A program made the translations under genes and the position numbers. Source: Hyphococcus sp. (GTDB taxonomy: Bacteria > Pseudomonadota > Alphaproteobacteria > Caulobacterales > Parvularculaceae). Taken from it: DNA of 41,022 nucleotides. Positions 1-8,722 of this stretch are shown piece by piece. Under the pieces are notes generated by a model. That model made no database searches. It was not told the DNA's origin and saw only the letters and a list, made by a program, of their open reading frames with translations. The stretch spans positions 1 to 41,022 of the forward strand of contig JAJFGD010000197.1 of assembly GCA_021776315.1 (NCBI GenBank). The letters run 5' to 3'. The number at the start of each line of letters is the position of its first letter. Position 1 is the first letter of the stretch.

Positions 1-440
1 CCCATATTGGTCCAGCTTTTCCCACCATCAGTGGACTTATAGACACCATCACCAAAGGCGACGGATCGCTGTGAATTGTTTTCGCCAGTGCCAACCCAAA
101 TGACTTTGTCGTCTGAAGGCGCAATCTCGACGACACCGATCGCGAAAACATCCTCATTATCAAAAATTGGGGCCCAAGTGACGCCAGCATTCTTTGTACG
201 CCACAATCCACCTGATGCCGTCGCCGCCAAATAATCATGATGTCCCGTCGAAAAGAACGCAAAGTCCGAAATACGACCTGATGGATAAGCTGGCCCGATT
301 AGTCTGAGCGGTAGAGATGCAAGCATGCTGGTCTCAGCCTCTTCAGTAGATTGCGAGGACGCAAAAGACATGAGCCCAACACTTATGCCCAACACCCCAA
401 TAACAATTGCCAGAACTGTTTTCTTACGTAGCCACTGCAT
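1..440 (-). CDS. Exported BNR/VPS10-like beta-propeller protein (N-terminal part, runs off left edge)
   Basis: Missed by the ORF track because its stop lies outside the window. Reading the minus strand from ATG at 438-440 gives an uninterrupted frame to base 1. The first ~30 residues are a signal peptide (MQWLRKK, then a hydrophobic stretch ending near SFASSQ). The mature part has the start of a BNR/sortilin-type propeller: SGRISDF, ASGGLWRTKNAGVTW, WVGTGENN and GVYKSTDGGKSW, the last being an Asp-box-like repeat. Full-length relatives are usually around 1000 residues and are annotated as glycosyl-hydrolase-like or VPS10-like, but the enzymatic role of most is unknown. An in-frame GTG immediately precedes the ATG, so the start could be one codon earlier. 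A location in the periplasm or outside the cell is inferred from the signal peptide. The family call is good; the function is not known. Confidence 0.8.
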   Translation of the reverse strand, partial: MQWLRKKTVLAIVIGVLGISVGLMSFASSQSTEEAETSMLASLPLRLIGPAYPSGRISDFAFFSTGHHDYLAATASGGLWRTKNAGVTWAPIFDNEDVFAIGVVEIAPSDDKVIWVGTGENNSQRSVAFGDGVYKSTDGGKSWTNM

Positions 441-705
441 CACCCGCGCTCCCAATCTGAGATTATTTTTCAATCGTAGGTTTATTGAAGATCGCACAAA
501 ACGCAAATTCATCCGTTGATCAGTGGTGAAATTCCGCACTGCGGTGCAATATTTTTCATCGCCCTGTGACAGTCGAAATTTCTATTTGCAATATCTTAAA
601 TACATCTTTAAGCATTTGTCATGAATCACTTGTGATGAAGAGCGGGGGAGACAAAAACAACGCCACCGCTATCCCATTCACGATGGGAGACAGGAAGATT
701 GTATC

Positions 706-1953
706 ATGTCTATTGTCCGTCACGCCCTGAACAAGAGTCCAATATTTTCCCACCAGAAATTTTTCGCACCGACCCTTATTGCCGTCGCCGCAACCATGTT
801 GATGCCGGCTACCGCCGATGAAATCCATCTCGATCTCAACGGCGACATCCGATATCGGTTCGAACATGTTGAGAAATCTAAATTCGATAAAGACGCAAAC
901 GGTAATTCGTTGCGTTTACGGCTGAGCGGCGGCGCAGACCTATATGAATGGGCATCGATCTTAGTTGAGGGCGAACATATTTCACATCTTGGTGCCTTTC
1001 GCGCCTATGATACCGTGAATGGCTTAACTGATTTTCCTAAAATCGCTGATCCTGAAGCCACTGAGCTGAACAGGGCTCAGCTAGAATTGCGATGGAGCGA
1101 TCGCGCCACCATAACGATTGGTCGACAACGTATCATCCATGACAATGCACGCTTCATTGGCAATGTAGGGTTTCGTCAAAACGAACAAACCTATGACGGG
1201 GTAAGAGTGGCGGCGTGCCCCGAGCTAAAATTTTGCATAGACTATGCCTATATTGGAAAAGTTCACCGTATATTTGGCGATCAAAGCCAGTTGGGAGAAT
1301 TTGAAGGCACGTCACATGTCGCCCATGCATTTTTGGATGTCAGTAATAAGACCCAGTTCTCTCCCTATTTATATTTTCTTGACTTGGGTGATGCCTCAAC
1401 CAGCTCTACGGCTACAATTGGCGGCCGACTTAAAAATGAATTTTCGCTTCGCCATCATAGTGAATTGATGGTGGCTTTCGAGGGTGCCCGTCAGTCGGCC
1501 TATGGTGACAATCCTCAACCGCGGTCATTGGGATATGTGGCGGGTGAGATCACCTTTCACCATTCCAATTATGTGATTGAGGCAGCCTATGAACACTTGG
1601 GTGGCGACGGTCTTTCAGGATTTGCAACGCCGCTTGCAACTTTACATGCTTTTCAAGGTTTCGCTGATCTATTCCTTACCCCGCCGCCTGATGGGTTGCG
1701 CGATATCCATGCCGCCATTGAGTTCGAAATTCCCACTCATGATTTGTTTTCAGAAGCCAAAGCCGAACTTTTGCTGCATCATTTTACAAGCATTAAAAAT
1801 GCACGCACCTTCGGGGATGAAATTGATTTTGCCATCCATACAAAACTGTCAAAAGAAATGGCGATGGATCTCACCATCGCGAAATTCTTTTCGAGCACTT
1901 ATGAAAAACCAGATGTCTTCGAAATCGCAATTTCCATTGGATATGTGTTTTGA
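706..1953 (+). CDS. Outer-membrane beta-barrel, alginate-export/porin-like
   Basis: A 415-residue protein with a long signal peptide (hydrophobic core AVAATMLMPATA, probable cleavage before DEIHLD). The rest alternates short polar and hydrophobic beta strands and ends in phenylalanine (ISIGYVF), the usual signal for Bam-dependent insertion. Segments such as NGDIRYRFEHVEKS, NSLRLRLSGG and TITIGRQRI resemble the alginate-export (AlgE-like) barrel family often used by marine proteobacteria for unknown substrates. AGGAAG about eight bases before the ATG supports the start. No sugar-utilisation genes lie beside it, so the substrate cannot be inferred. It appears monocistronic, since the next gene is convergent. 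Confidence 0.7.
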   Translation: MSIVRHALNKSPIFSHQKFFAPTLIAVAATMLMPATADEIHLDLNGDIRYRFEHVEKSKFDKDANGNSLRLRLSGGADLYEWASILVEGEHISHLGAFRAYDTVNGLTDFPKIADPEATELNRAQLELRWSDRATITIGRQRIIHDNARFIGNVGFRQNEQTYDGVRVAACPELKFCIDYAYIGKVHRIFGDQSQLGEFEGTSHVAHAFLDVSNKTQFSPYLYFLDLGDASTSSTATIGGRLKNEFSLRHHSELMVAFEGARQSAYGDNPQPRSLGYVAGEITFHHSNYVIEAAYEHLGGDGLSGFATPLATLHAFQGFADLFLTPPPDGLRDIHAAIEFEIPTHDLFSEAKAELLLHHFTSIKNARTFGDEIDFAIHTKLSKEMAMDLTIAKFFSSTYEKPDVFEIAISIGYVF

Positions 1954-2002
1954 CACCATCCAAAGGGAACAAAGACCCAAAACGCGGGGCTACCGCAACA
2001 GA

Positions 2003-2884
2003 TCAAAACTTCGTGATGCTGGCGTGTTTGCTCTCTAGCTGCGCGCGGATTTCGCGGAAAGCTTTACCATATTTATAAAATGGCAAACGCGGATGCAGGT
2101 GATGCACAAGGTGATAATTTTGAAACAGAAAGATCGCCGTCATAAAATTGTGGACGATCTTGTTGTCTGAAATGAGAACGTTGCTCGCTTGATAACGCTC
2201 TTTACCCGTGTGCGGGTGGTGCACCACAAAAGCAAACAGGAATGCCAACACCGGCATCGCGAGCAGTGCGGGCAAAACCCACAGCATGAACACCTCAACG
2301 CCATAGCCAAAATAAACCGCAACCCCAATCGCAGCGAGCCATAACAAACGCGTCCCGTAAATCGTCGCCATGGTACGCTTTTTGACTAATCCCAATTTTG
2401 CCAAGCGTTGCAGGGTGATTTCATAGCCGAGCAATAATGTGGAACAGCGAGCCAAAACACCAAGGCGCGTCTTGCGCGCAAACCACATGTCGCAATCCAA
2501 TGTTGGATGATTGGTGGACCGATGATGGGAGAAATGGACCGCGCGAAAGGCTGGCAATGGTAAAAACATCCAAAAATTGCCCACATGGCCAATCAATTCG
2601 TTTAGCCATCGCCAATTTGTATCGGCACCGGAAATATTTGCATGCACGGCCTCGTGATTGATGTGTTCGAGGTAATACAAAACAACAATAGAGATCACAG
2701 TGCCGACCCAAAGAGGGATCGCACCCGAAACCGCCAGCCAAACATTAGCGCCACCGGCAATCATTAGCGCGAAAAACACGCCAATCGATGTCCACGCAAC
2801 GCCGCAGGCACCCAAATGACTTCGGGCCGGTTCAGATTGTGCCGCCTCAGATGGATGCGGTGTGATGTCAGTCAAAATTGTCAT
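2003..2884 (-). CDS. Membrane fatty-acid desaturase / carotenoid hydroxylase-like di-iron enzyme
   Basis: An integral membrane protein with the three histidine boxes of the membrane desaturase/hydroxylase superfamily: HEAVH, HFSHHRSTNH and NYHLVHHLHP. These bind a di-iron centre that uses O2 to desaturate or hydroxylate acyl chains or carotenoids. Hydrophobic segments lie before the first box and between the second and third. The ORF track starts at a GTG (2923); I prefer ATG 2884 (MTILTDITPHP), since neither has a strong ribosome site and the longer N-terminus adds little. The final histidine box followed by a short LPFYKYGKAF tail is typical of beta-carotene hydroxylase-like members, but no carotenoid genes are nearby, so the substrate is open. 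A CtrA-type box directly abuts the chosen start. Confidence 0.75.
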   Translation of the reverse strand: MTILTDITPHPSEAAQSEPARSHLGACGVAWTSIGVFFALMIAGGANVWLAVSGAIPLWVGTVISIVVLYYLEHINHEAVHANISGADTNWRWLNELIGHVGNFWMFLPLPAFRAVHFSHHRSTNHPTLDCDMWFARKTRLGVLARCSTLLLGYEITLQRLAKLGLVKKRTMATIYGTRLLWLAAIGVAVYFGYGVEVFMLWVLPALLAMPVLAFLFAFVVHHPHTGKERYQASNVLISDNKIVHNFMTAIFLFQNYHLVHHLHPRLPFYKYGKAFREIRAQLESKHASITKF

Positions 2885-2899
2885 TAACGAAATTTTAAC
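2884..2899. promoter_or_regulatory. CtrA-type box (TTAA-N7-TTAAC)
   Basis: The plus strand reads TTAA CGAAATT TTAAC, a perfect match to the full-length binding consensus of the alphaproteobacterial cell-cycle regulator CtrA. It touches the proposed desaturase start codon, so CtrA binding there would be expected to repress, or the real transcript starts further upstream. Short AT-rich motifs occur by chance; the support here is that a second box lies 57 bp away in the same divergent promoter. Confidence 0.45.
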
Positions 2900-2955
2900 G
2901 AAATATCCCCGTTTCGCAACCACTTAGTGACGTCTTTCGATCACGATTTATCGGG

Positions 2956-2970
2956 TTAAACCGGCATTAA
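2956..2970. promoter_or_regulatory. Second CtrA-type box in the desaturase / histidine-kinase divergent promoter
   Basis: TTAA ACCGGCA TTAA has the correct seven-base spacing. It lies about 80 bp upstream of the histidine-kinase ATG. Two further TTAA half sites follow at 2985-2988 and 3005-3009. The cluster suggests cell-cycle control of the kinase gene. Inference from motif only. Confidence 0.45.
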
Positions 2971-3050
2971 AAGTCGATAGATCGTTAAGCATGCGAACCG
3001 GTCCTTAACGTTCTGGCGTTACGACGTAATGGGGAGCTAGGCGCCATCGA

Positions 3051-4496
3051 ATGACGACGAATTCGGATCAACCTCGCGGTTTCATCATGCCGAGCGTTTA
3101 TAAGGCGCTTTTCGGCACGTTTCCCCGTGAAATGATGAATTGGTGGCGGGTCGCATTTTCTGACCCAAATACCGAGCGCGAATTCCAGAAATATCTTGTT
3201 TCAAACGATTTGCCGAAAGAACGTCTGGTCAACATGCTGTTGATTGTTGGCTATGCGTTATTCGCCATTCTCGACATCATTGCGGTGCGTGAACAGCTGA
3301 CGGAAATTTTGGTGATCCGCCTGGCTATCTGTACGCCATTAGCGCTGGCCATCACGGCCCTCACTTATGTAGATCGCGTCAAACCCTATTTCCAATTGGT
3401 GACCGCCTTTGTGGTCATCCTTGGATCTATGTCCATCGTTGTCATGATTGGCATGATGCCCCCTGGTGAAGGGCCGGCTTATATTGTCGGCATTTTGACC
3501 GTGCTTATCGTTTATTCTTGTTTGCAAAGATTGTATTTCCCCCTCGCCGCAGCAATCTACATTACAATTTTTGCTTCCTACTCCCTGACGATTACGGTGA
3601 TTACGCCAAAGACCGGCGCTGAAATTGCGGCAGGTCATTTTTTCATGACGGTGATCACGGCTACCGCCTTCATTACCTGTTTCATTCAAGAAGCACGGGC
3701 ACGCATCGACTATTACCGTCAATGCCAACGTGAACAGGATGCCAAATTTATTGAGGAACTACTGATCGAGGCTACGGCCGCTGACCGCTCCAAAATCAGC
3801 TTCCTGTCCATATTAAGTCACGAGCTACGCACCCCATTGCACCAAATTGTTGGATTCTCAGAGGTTGTGAAAAACCAGTTTGTAGCAATCGCAGACACCA
3901 ACACCGGAGAATATTTGGATGAAATCCATTCATCTGCAACTGGTCTGTTGAAATCGATTAGTAAAATGCTGCGCTATGCAGATGCCACTGCGGGCAAGAT
4001 TTCTTATGAAATTTTGAGTTGTTCTCCGGAATATCTAATGGAAATGGTCATGGACCAAGTCCGCAGCAAAGCTGAAATGGCCAATATTACGATACAAACA
4101 GCCGATATGGAGCATACAAAACTTAGCATTGATCATCTGCATACGGTATATGCGCTAAGCCAGCTTATTGAAAATGCGATCGTTGCGTCAGAGCCTGGAT
4201 CGGCCATCACAATTGCCGGTGCCCTTGATGAGCGCGGGAAATATCAACTCGACATCATCGATCAGGGTTGTGGCATGAGTGATGAGCAAGTCGACACTGC
4301 CTTTGCACCATTCTCTCAAACCGAAGATGTGAAAACACGCAGCATGGAAGGCGTGGGTCTTGGTTTGACCTTATCCAAGAAAATCCTTGATGGACAAGAC
4401 GCTGAGCTTGAACTGAAATCTGAGATTGGCGTCGGCACTACGGTGAGTGTCATCTTCCCCATTGAAGTCTCAAAAGAGGCCGCGCAATCCGGTTAA
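3051..4496 (+). CDS. Six-helix membrane sensor histidine kinase
   Basis: A 481-residue kinase. Residues ~60-220 hold about six hydrophobic helices with very short loops (for example LVNMLLIVGYALFAILDII and HFFMTVITATAFITCF), so sensing is probably within or at the membrane rather than by a periplasmic domain. The HisKA motif SHELRTPLHQIVGFSE has its phospho-histidine at about residue 257. The ATPase domain has an N-box (QLIENAIVAS), a G1-like DQGCGMS and a G2 region GVGLGLTLSKKIL. There is no receiver domain and no response regulator beside it, so it is an orphan. It converges on a PhcB-like methyltransferase. In Ralstonia the quorum kinase PhcS is encoded beside PhcB, so a link is possible but unproven. 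Two CtrA-like boxes lie upstream. Confidence 0.9.
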   Translation: MTTNSDQPRGFIMPSVYKALFGTFPREMMNWWRVAFSDPNTEREFQKYLVSNDLPKERLVNMLLIVGYALFAILDIIAVREQLTEILVIRLAICTPLALAITALTYVDRVKPYFQLVTAFVVILGSMSIVVMIGMMPPGEGPAYIVGILTVLIVYSCLQRLYFPLAAAIYITIFASYSLTITVITPKTGAEIAAGHFFMTVITATAFITCFIQEARARIDYYRQCQREQDAKFIEELLIEATAADRSKISFLSILSHELRTPLHQIVGFSEVVKNQFVAIADTNTGEYLDEIHSSATGLLKSISKMLRYADATAGKISYEILSCSPEYLMEMVMDQVRSKAEMANITIQTADMEHTKLSIDHLHTVYALSQLIENAIVASEPGSAITIAGALDERGKYQLDIIDQGCGMSDEQVDTAFAPFSQTEDVKTRSMEGVGLGLTLSKKILDGQDAELELKSEIGVGTTVSVIFPIEVSKEAAQSG

Positions 4497-4553
4497 GCCA
4501 CCGCGAAACCTCTTCGCCAGCCTCGCGGTCAAAATAGCGGTTTGGCAAGGTGA

Positions 4554-5993
4554 TTATTTCGGCTTTTCAACAATCAAGAAATAGATCGCGTTCATCGGAT
4601 CCTGTTCAATCGTGACAATCCCGCCCGGTGCTTCGCTCGCCATGGCACGCATTTCCGTTTCATTGCGGAAATAAAGCGTCCAATCGAGAATATATTCCAT
4701 CGGCCATAATGTGCCGGTGCGCAAATCATTGACGTTGCCGATGATCAACTTGCCGCCTGGCTTTAGGAATTCATACATGCGGTGAACAAAACGCATAGCC
4801 AATAATGGGTTTAGATAATCCACAAGACCAGATGAATAGATGATGTCTTGCTCAACCAAATGCGCCCGCATTGGCGATGCGTTGAGCATATCCCGAAATG
4901 AAATATTCAGTGCAGAGACGTTTAAGGCACCGCCAGCACCAATATTCGCGGTCTTGTCCAAAGCATAATTCAGCGCCTCAGATTCTTGATCAACAAGTGT
5001 TGCGTGCCACTTAATACCGCCGCTTGCTTTGACCAAGGGTTCAAGTTCACGAGCCGGGCCGGAGCCGATACTCATAATCTTAAATTCATTGCGATCAGTT
5101 TCGGCTGCTGCGTGGTTTAATATGATATCCGCCAATGCCCGCATGCGCGTGACAATCGGCTGGCCCGCAACGACGCCTAACATGTGCAGAAACTTTGCAT
5201 GCATGCTGTCGCCTTCAGGCACACCGTCATACATGTAATTCATGATACGGAAATCGCCCGGATAGCCCATGGGCTTAAAATAACTGCGCCCCCAGCTATT
5301 GCCGGTGGTTAGCTTCCGCGTAATCACCCGTTCCGTATATTGTTTAAGGACTTTTCGTTGTGCCTTATCCTTATGGATTGGAATGACGAGGTCATTGCCT
5401 TCGACCAGTAGAGACTGCCAAGCCGGCGTTGCCCCTTCGGTGAGCTCCATAATAATTTCATTGACAGCTTTATCGTCAAGTTTGCCTTCAATCGGTGTCA
5501 AATGACGATCGATATGCTCAAGATATCCACCGATAAATGACAAAACATCGGCGCAAAAACTTTTATATTCCGTCGACGGTGCCGCCTGTTCTACGCCCTC
5601 ATCAGCAAAACCATAGGCAAGCGCACCGGCATTTTTCCGGACCAAGTCATTGAGCGGAAAGCTGACATCATCGAGGGAGAGCCCGATGATCAAATTACCG
5701 CGATCCAAACCTGTTCTGGCCATGCGGGCGCGGGCGCTAAAAATTTCACGCCCATATTGCGTTAGGCGTAAGACGCCGCGCCCATCACCTTCAATTGCCA
5801 TCTCTTCTGGCAAAAAATCGCGAGTGCGGCAGCCGGCACCGGTGGCGCTAATATTATCGAGCAAAAATTCACGATCGTCGAACCAAACGCTGGGCGGTGC
5901 GCCCGCAAATAATTTGCGCGCAGCATGACGTTCGGGGCGAAAAAATCGCGCCCGTCCTGATGCCCCCGATAGATTCTCGTAATGCTCAGACAT
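4554..5993 (-). CDS. PilZ-like domain fused to PhcB-type SAM-dependent methyltransferase
   Basis: 479 residues in two parts. Residues ~5-110 (ARKLFAGAPPSVWFDD, LLDNISATGAGCRTRDF) look like a degenerate PilZ domain: the D-x-S-x-x-G motif is present, but a clear upstream RxxxR is not. Residues ~150-479 match the methyltransferase group that includes Ralstonia PhcB, which makes the quorum signal 3-hydroxypalmitate methyl ester: GRSYFKPMGYPGDFRIMN, the SAM loop IMSIGSGPARELE, acidic LVDQE, then DIIYSSGLVDYLNP, LKPGGKLIIGNV and DWTLYFRNETEM. PhcB itself is about 280 residues, so this is a longer fusion. The true product could be another fatty-acyl or unrelated methyl ester. The gene is tail to tail with a membrane kinase. 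Start at ATG 5993; its ribosome site is weak. The methyltransferase call is firm, PhcB-type likely, PilZ tentative. Confidence 0.75.
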   Translation of the reverse strand: MSEHYENLSGASGRARFFRPERHAARKLFAGAPPSVWFDDREFLLDNISATGAGCRTRDFLPEEMAIEGDGRGVLRLTQYGREIFSARARMARTGLDRGNLIIGLSLDDVSFPLNDLVRKNAGALAYGFADEGVEQAAPSTEYKSFCADVLSFIGGYLEHIDRHLTPIEGKLDDKAVNEIIMELTEGATPAWQSLLVEGNDLVIPIHKDKAQRKVLKQYTERVITRKLTTGNSWGRSYFKPMGYPGDFRIMNYMYDGVPEGDSMHAKFLHMLGVVAGQPIVTRMRALADIILNHAAAETDRNEFKIMSIGSGPARELEPLVKASGGIKWHATLVDQESEALNYALDKTANIGAGGALNVSALNISFRDMLNASPMRAHLVEQDIIYSSGLVDYLNPLLAMRFVHRMYEFLKPGGKLIIGNVNDLRTGTLWPMEYILDWTLYFRNETEMRAMASEAPGGIVTIEQDPMNAIYFLIVEKPK

Positions 5994-6020
5994 AAACCAA
6001 ACAACTCATCTGCTTTCCTG

Positions 6021-6035
6021 GGGATTAATTATCCC
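6021..6035. promoter_or_regulatory. Short inverted repeat upstream of the methyltransferase gene
   Basis: GGGAT TAATT ATCCC is a perfect five-base dyad 28 bp upstream of the methyltransferase start codon. It could be an operator, but it is short and may be chance. Confidence 0.2.
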
Positions 6036-6217
6036 TAACAAAACGTAAAGATCAATGCTGAGTGCGAATTTTATGCATAAAAACAAAAAGTTAACAGAAT
6101 TTCGGCAAGTAACGTGGGCGCTTTCAACGGTCCACAGCTTGACGAATTGCTTTTACAAACAGCAATTTACACAATCTGTGCCTTGGGTTGCATTTTGGGA
6201 CGCAGACAACCTCGCGA

Positions 6218-8626
6218 CTAAGCCGCATCCTCGCCAACAAGGATTTCTCGCTTACCGGCATGGTTTGCCGGCGAGATAACGCCTTCTTCTTCCATCCGTT
6301 CGATCAAAGTCGCTGCGCGGTTGTACCCTATCTGGAGACGACGCTGCACATATGAAGTCGAGGCCTTACGATCCCGCAATACCACGGCAATCGCGCGGTC
6401 ATAAAGTGCGTCACCGGAGGATGTATTGCCGCCAATGTCGAAACCACCACCGCCCGCATCTTCCTCGCGCATTTCCGTAACTTCTTGAACGTAGTCTGGC
6501 GCGCCCTGCTTCTTCAGGAACTTCACGATTTTTTCGACTTCGTCATCGGACACGAACGCACCATGGACACGGCGCAATCGACCACCGCCGGCCATATGCA
6601 GCATGTCACCTTGGCCGAGCAATTGTTCTGCACCTTGCTCACCAAGAATTGTCCGCGAGTCGATCTTTGACGTGACCTGGAATGAAATCCGGGTCGGGAA
6701 GTTGGCCTTAATCGTCCCTGTGATGACATCAACGGAGGGACGCTGTGTTGCCATGATCAAATGGATCCCAGCGGCACGGGCCATTTGTGCCAAACGTTGG
6801 ACCATGCCTTCAATATCTTTGCCGGCGACCATCATCAGATCGGCGACTTCATCAATCACCACAACAATACATGGCATTGCTTCATATTCGAGCTCGTCGG
6901 TTTCATAAACGGGCTCGCCTGTTTCCTCTTCATAACCCGTATGCACTGTACGGGAGAGGACTTCGCCGTTTTCTTCCGCTTCCATGATGCGCGAATTGAA
7001 GCCTTCAATATTGCGCACACCAACTTTTGACATCCTGCGATAGCGCTCTTCCATTTCGCGCACTGTCCATTTCAATGCGACGACAGCTTTGCGAGGGTCA
7101 GTCACAACCGGTGCCAGCAGATGCGGAATACCTTCATAGACAGAAAGCTCGAGCATTTTAGGGTCTATCAAGATCAATTTACATTGATCCGGTGCCATTC
7201 GATAAAGCAGCGACAAGATCATGGTGTTGATTCCCACCGACTTACCCGAACCTGTTGTCCCGGCAATCAACAAATGGGGCATGCGCGCAAGGTCAGCAAA
7301 AGTTGGTTCACCGCCGATGCTTTTACCAAGCGCAAGGGTAAGGTCGCCGCGCGTGTTTTCATAATCACTAGCGCCCAATAGCTCGCGCAGGTAAACCATT
7401 TCTCTGTCTTGGTTTGGCAGTTCAATACCAATGACATTGCGCCCTGGCACAACCGCAACACGACAAGCAACCGCGCTCATTGAGCGTGCAATATCGTCAG
7501 CGAGACCAATGACACGGGATGATTTTATCCCCGCCGCCGGTTCCAATTCGTAAAGTGTGACAACGGGGCCGGGACGAACATTAATGATCTCACCGCGCAC
7601 ACCAAAATCCGATAATACATTTTCAAGCATGCGCGCATTTTGCTCTAGCGCTTCATCAGAAATAACAGTGCGATTAGACGCATTTGGTTTCGCCAAAAGA
7701 TTGAGCGGCGGCAATTCATAATCGCCAGCACTAAAGACGGGCAATACTGGCTGTGCTTCGCGACGCTCGCGTTTACTCTCCCGGGACTTGCCGTGTTTGC
7801 GGATGATTTTGCGTTTGCGCGATGGAGCCTTCAGAACGGTTTCGCCATCTTCATCTAATTCGTCATCTTCGTAATAGTCTTCGTCTTCCTCGTCGCCTTC
7901 TTCATATTCTTCTTCGTCTTCGCCCGCCTCACCGCGCAACGCATCATAGCGCTCCATAACGAAGTTATAGGTCACACAATATCCGTCCTCTAACGCCCAC
8001 CATGCTTCCATACAGCGCTCTTTTGTGAGCCCACAAACAATCGCATAAACGCCAATGGTCAGTACTGCGAATACCGCGCCGAAAACTTGGCTGCCTAAAG
8101 GCAAACCAACGGCCGCGACAATGTCCGTTGTTGCGCCAAGAACCCCATCGCCAATCAAACCACCAGGGCCAACCATAAAGGGCCAGGCTGCTGGTGTCGG
8201 CAATGCGGCAATCGCGGCTGCGCCAATCACAAGGGATACGGGAAACAAGATCAAGCGATGCCAGAATTCGCGAGGCGTTTCGTCTGGGGCACCGTTGAGC
8301 AAAGCAAAGCCGCCCCAAATAGTCATGGGCGCGACAAACAAAAACGCGCCGCCGCCGAAAAGTTGCAGCCATAGATCAGCAATCGCAGCGCCGGCCGCGC
8401 CGGCAATATTGCTGACCGGTGCCCCGGTCGCCGTATTGAAACTTGGGTCGCTGATTGAAAATGTCGCCAGCGCCGCGCCAAACCAAATTGCTAAGAGCAC
8501 GAGGGCAAGGCCACCAGCGCGCAACAGCACGTTGTGGGCCCAAAGGCGCACATTCTCCATGAGTTCTGAAAATTGGTCTCGGTTACGCGGAGACCGGCGG
8601 GCATAGGTTCTTTGGCGTCGCGACAT
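6218..8626 (-). CDS. ftsK: DNA translocase FtsK
   Basis: 802 residues, the usual alphaproteobacterial size. The N-terminus has a short basic region ([11 protein letters not shown]) followed by four membrane helices up to about residue 190, which anchor it at the division septum. A very acidic linker follows (residues ~235-265, a run of E and D). The RecA-like motor has Walker [13 protein letters not shown] near residue 458 and Walker [12 protein letters not shown]. The C-terminal winged-helix gamma domain that reads KOPS sequences is complete ([18 protein letters not shown] to [15 protein letters not shown]). It pumps chromosome DNA and activates XerCD at dif during division. No strong ribosome site precedes the ATG. 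The linker is much shorter than in E. coli FtsK. Confidence 0.97.
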   Translation of the reverse strand: MSRRQRTYARRSPRNRDQFSELMENVRLWAHNVLLRAGGLALVLLAIWFGAALATFSISDPSFNTATGAPVSNIAGAAGAAIADLWLQLFGGGAFLFVAPMTIWGGFALLNGAPDETPREFWHRLILFPVSLVIGAAAIAALPTPAAWPFMVGPGGLIGDGVLGATTDIVAAVGLPLGSQVFGAVFAVLTIGVYAIVCGLTKERCMEAWWALEDGYCVTYNFVMERYDALRGEAGEDEEEYEEGDEEDEDYYEDDELDEDGETVLKAPSRKRKIIRKHGKSRESKRERREAQPVLPVFSAGDYELPPLNLLAKPNASNRTVISDEALEQNARMLENVLSDFGVRGEIINVRPGPVVTLYELEPAAGIKSSRVIGLADDIARSMSAVACRVAVVPGRNVIGIELPNQDREMVYLRELLGASDYENTRGDLTLALGKSIGGEPTFADLARMPHLLIAGTTGSGKSVGINTMILSLLYRMAPDQCKLILIDPKMLELSVYEGIPHLLAPVVTDPRKAVVALKWTVREMEERYRRMSKVGVRNIEGFNSRIMEAEENGEVLSRTVHTGYEEETGEPVYETDELEYEAMPCIVVVIDEVADLMMVAGKDIEGMVQRLAQMARAAGIHLIMATQRPSVDVITGTIKANFPTRISFQVTSKIDSRTILGEQGAEQLLGQGDMLHMAGGGRLRRVHGAFVSDDEVEKIVKFLKKQGAPDYVQEVTEMREEDAGGGGFDIGGNTSSGDALYDRAIAVVLRDRKASTSYVQRRLQIGYNRAATLIERMEEEGVISPANHAGKREILVGEDAA

Positions 8627-8686
8627 AATTCGATTACGGAACGTTAGGTTGCAATACAGGTTCCATTGAAGTTTTACATGTCGCGC

Positions 8687-8713
8687 AAAAAAAAGGGTTA
8701 ACGGGTATTAACC
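8687..8713 (-). terminator. Rho-independent terminator after the ammonium transporter
   Basis: On the minus strand, just past the amt stop codon, GGTTAA TACCCG TTAACC forms a six-base stem, followed by one C and eight T. The stem is AT-rich but the T-tract is long. It separates amt from ftsK downstream on the same strand. Confidence 0.6.
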
Positions 8714-8722
8714 ATTCGCCAA

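Noticed and set aside
4500-4529. Hairpin ACCGCGA...TCGCGGT between the kinase and methyltransferase stops
   Set aside because: Seven-base stem with a 16-base loop and no T-tract in either direction; too weak to call a terminator.
8055-8606. 183-aa plus-strand ORF
   Set aside because: Antisense shadow of ftsK; low-complexity Pro/Ala/Lys-rich translation and no ribosome site.
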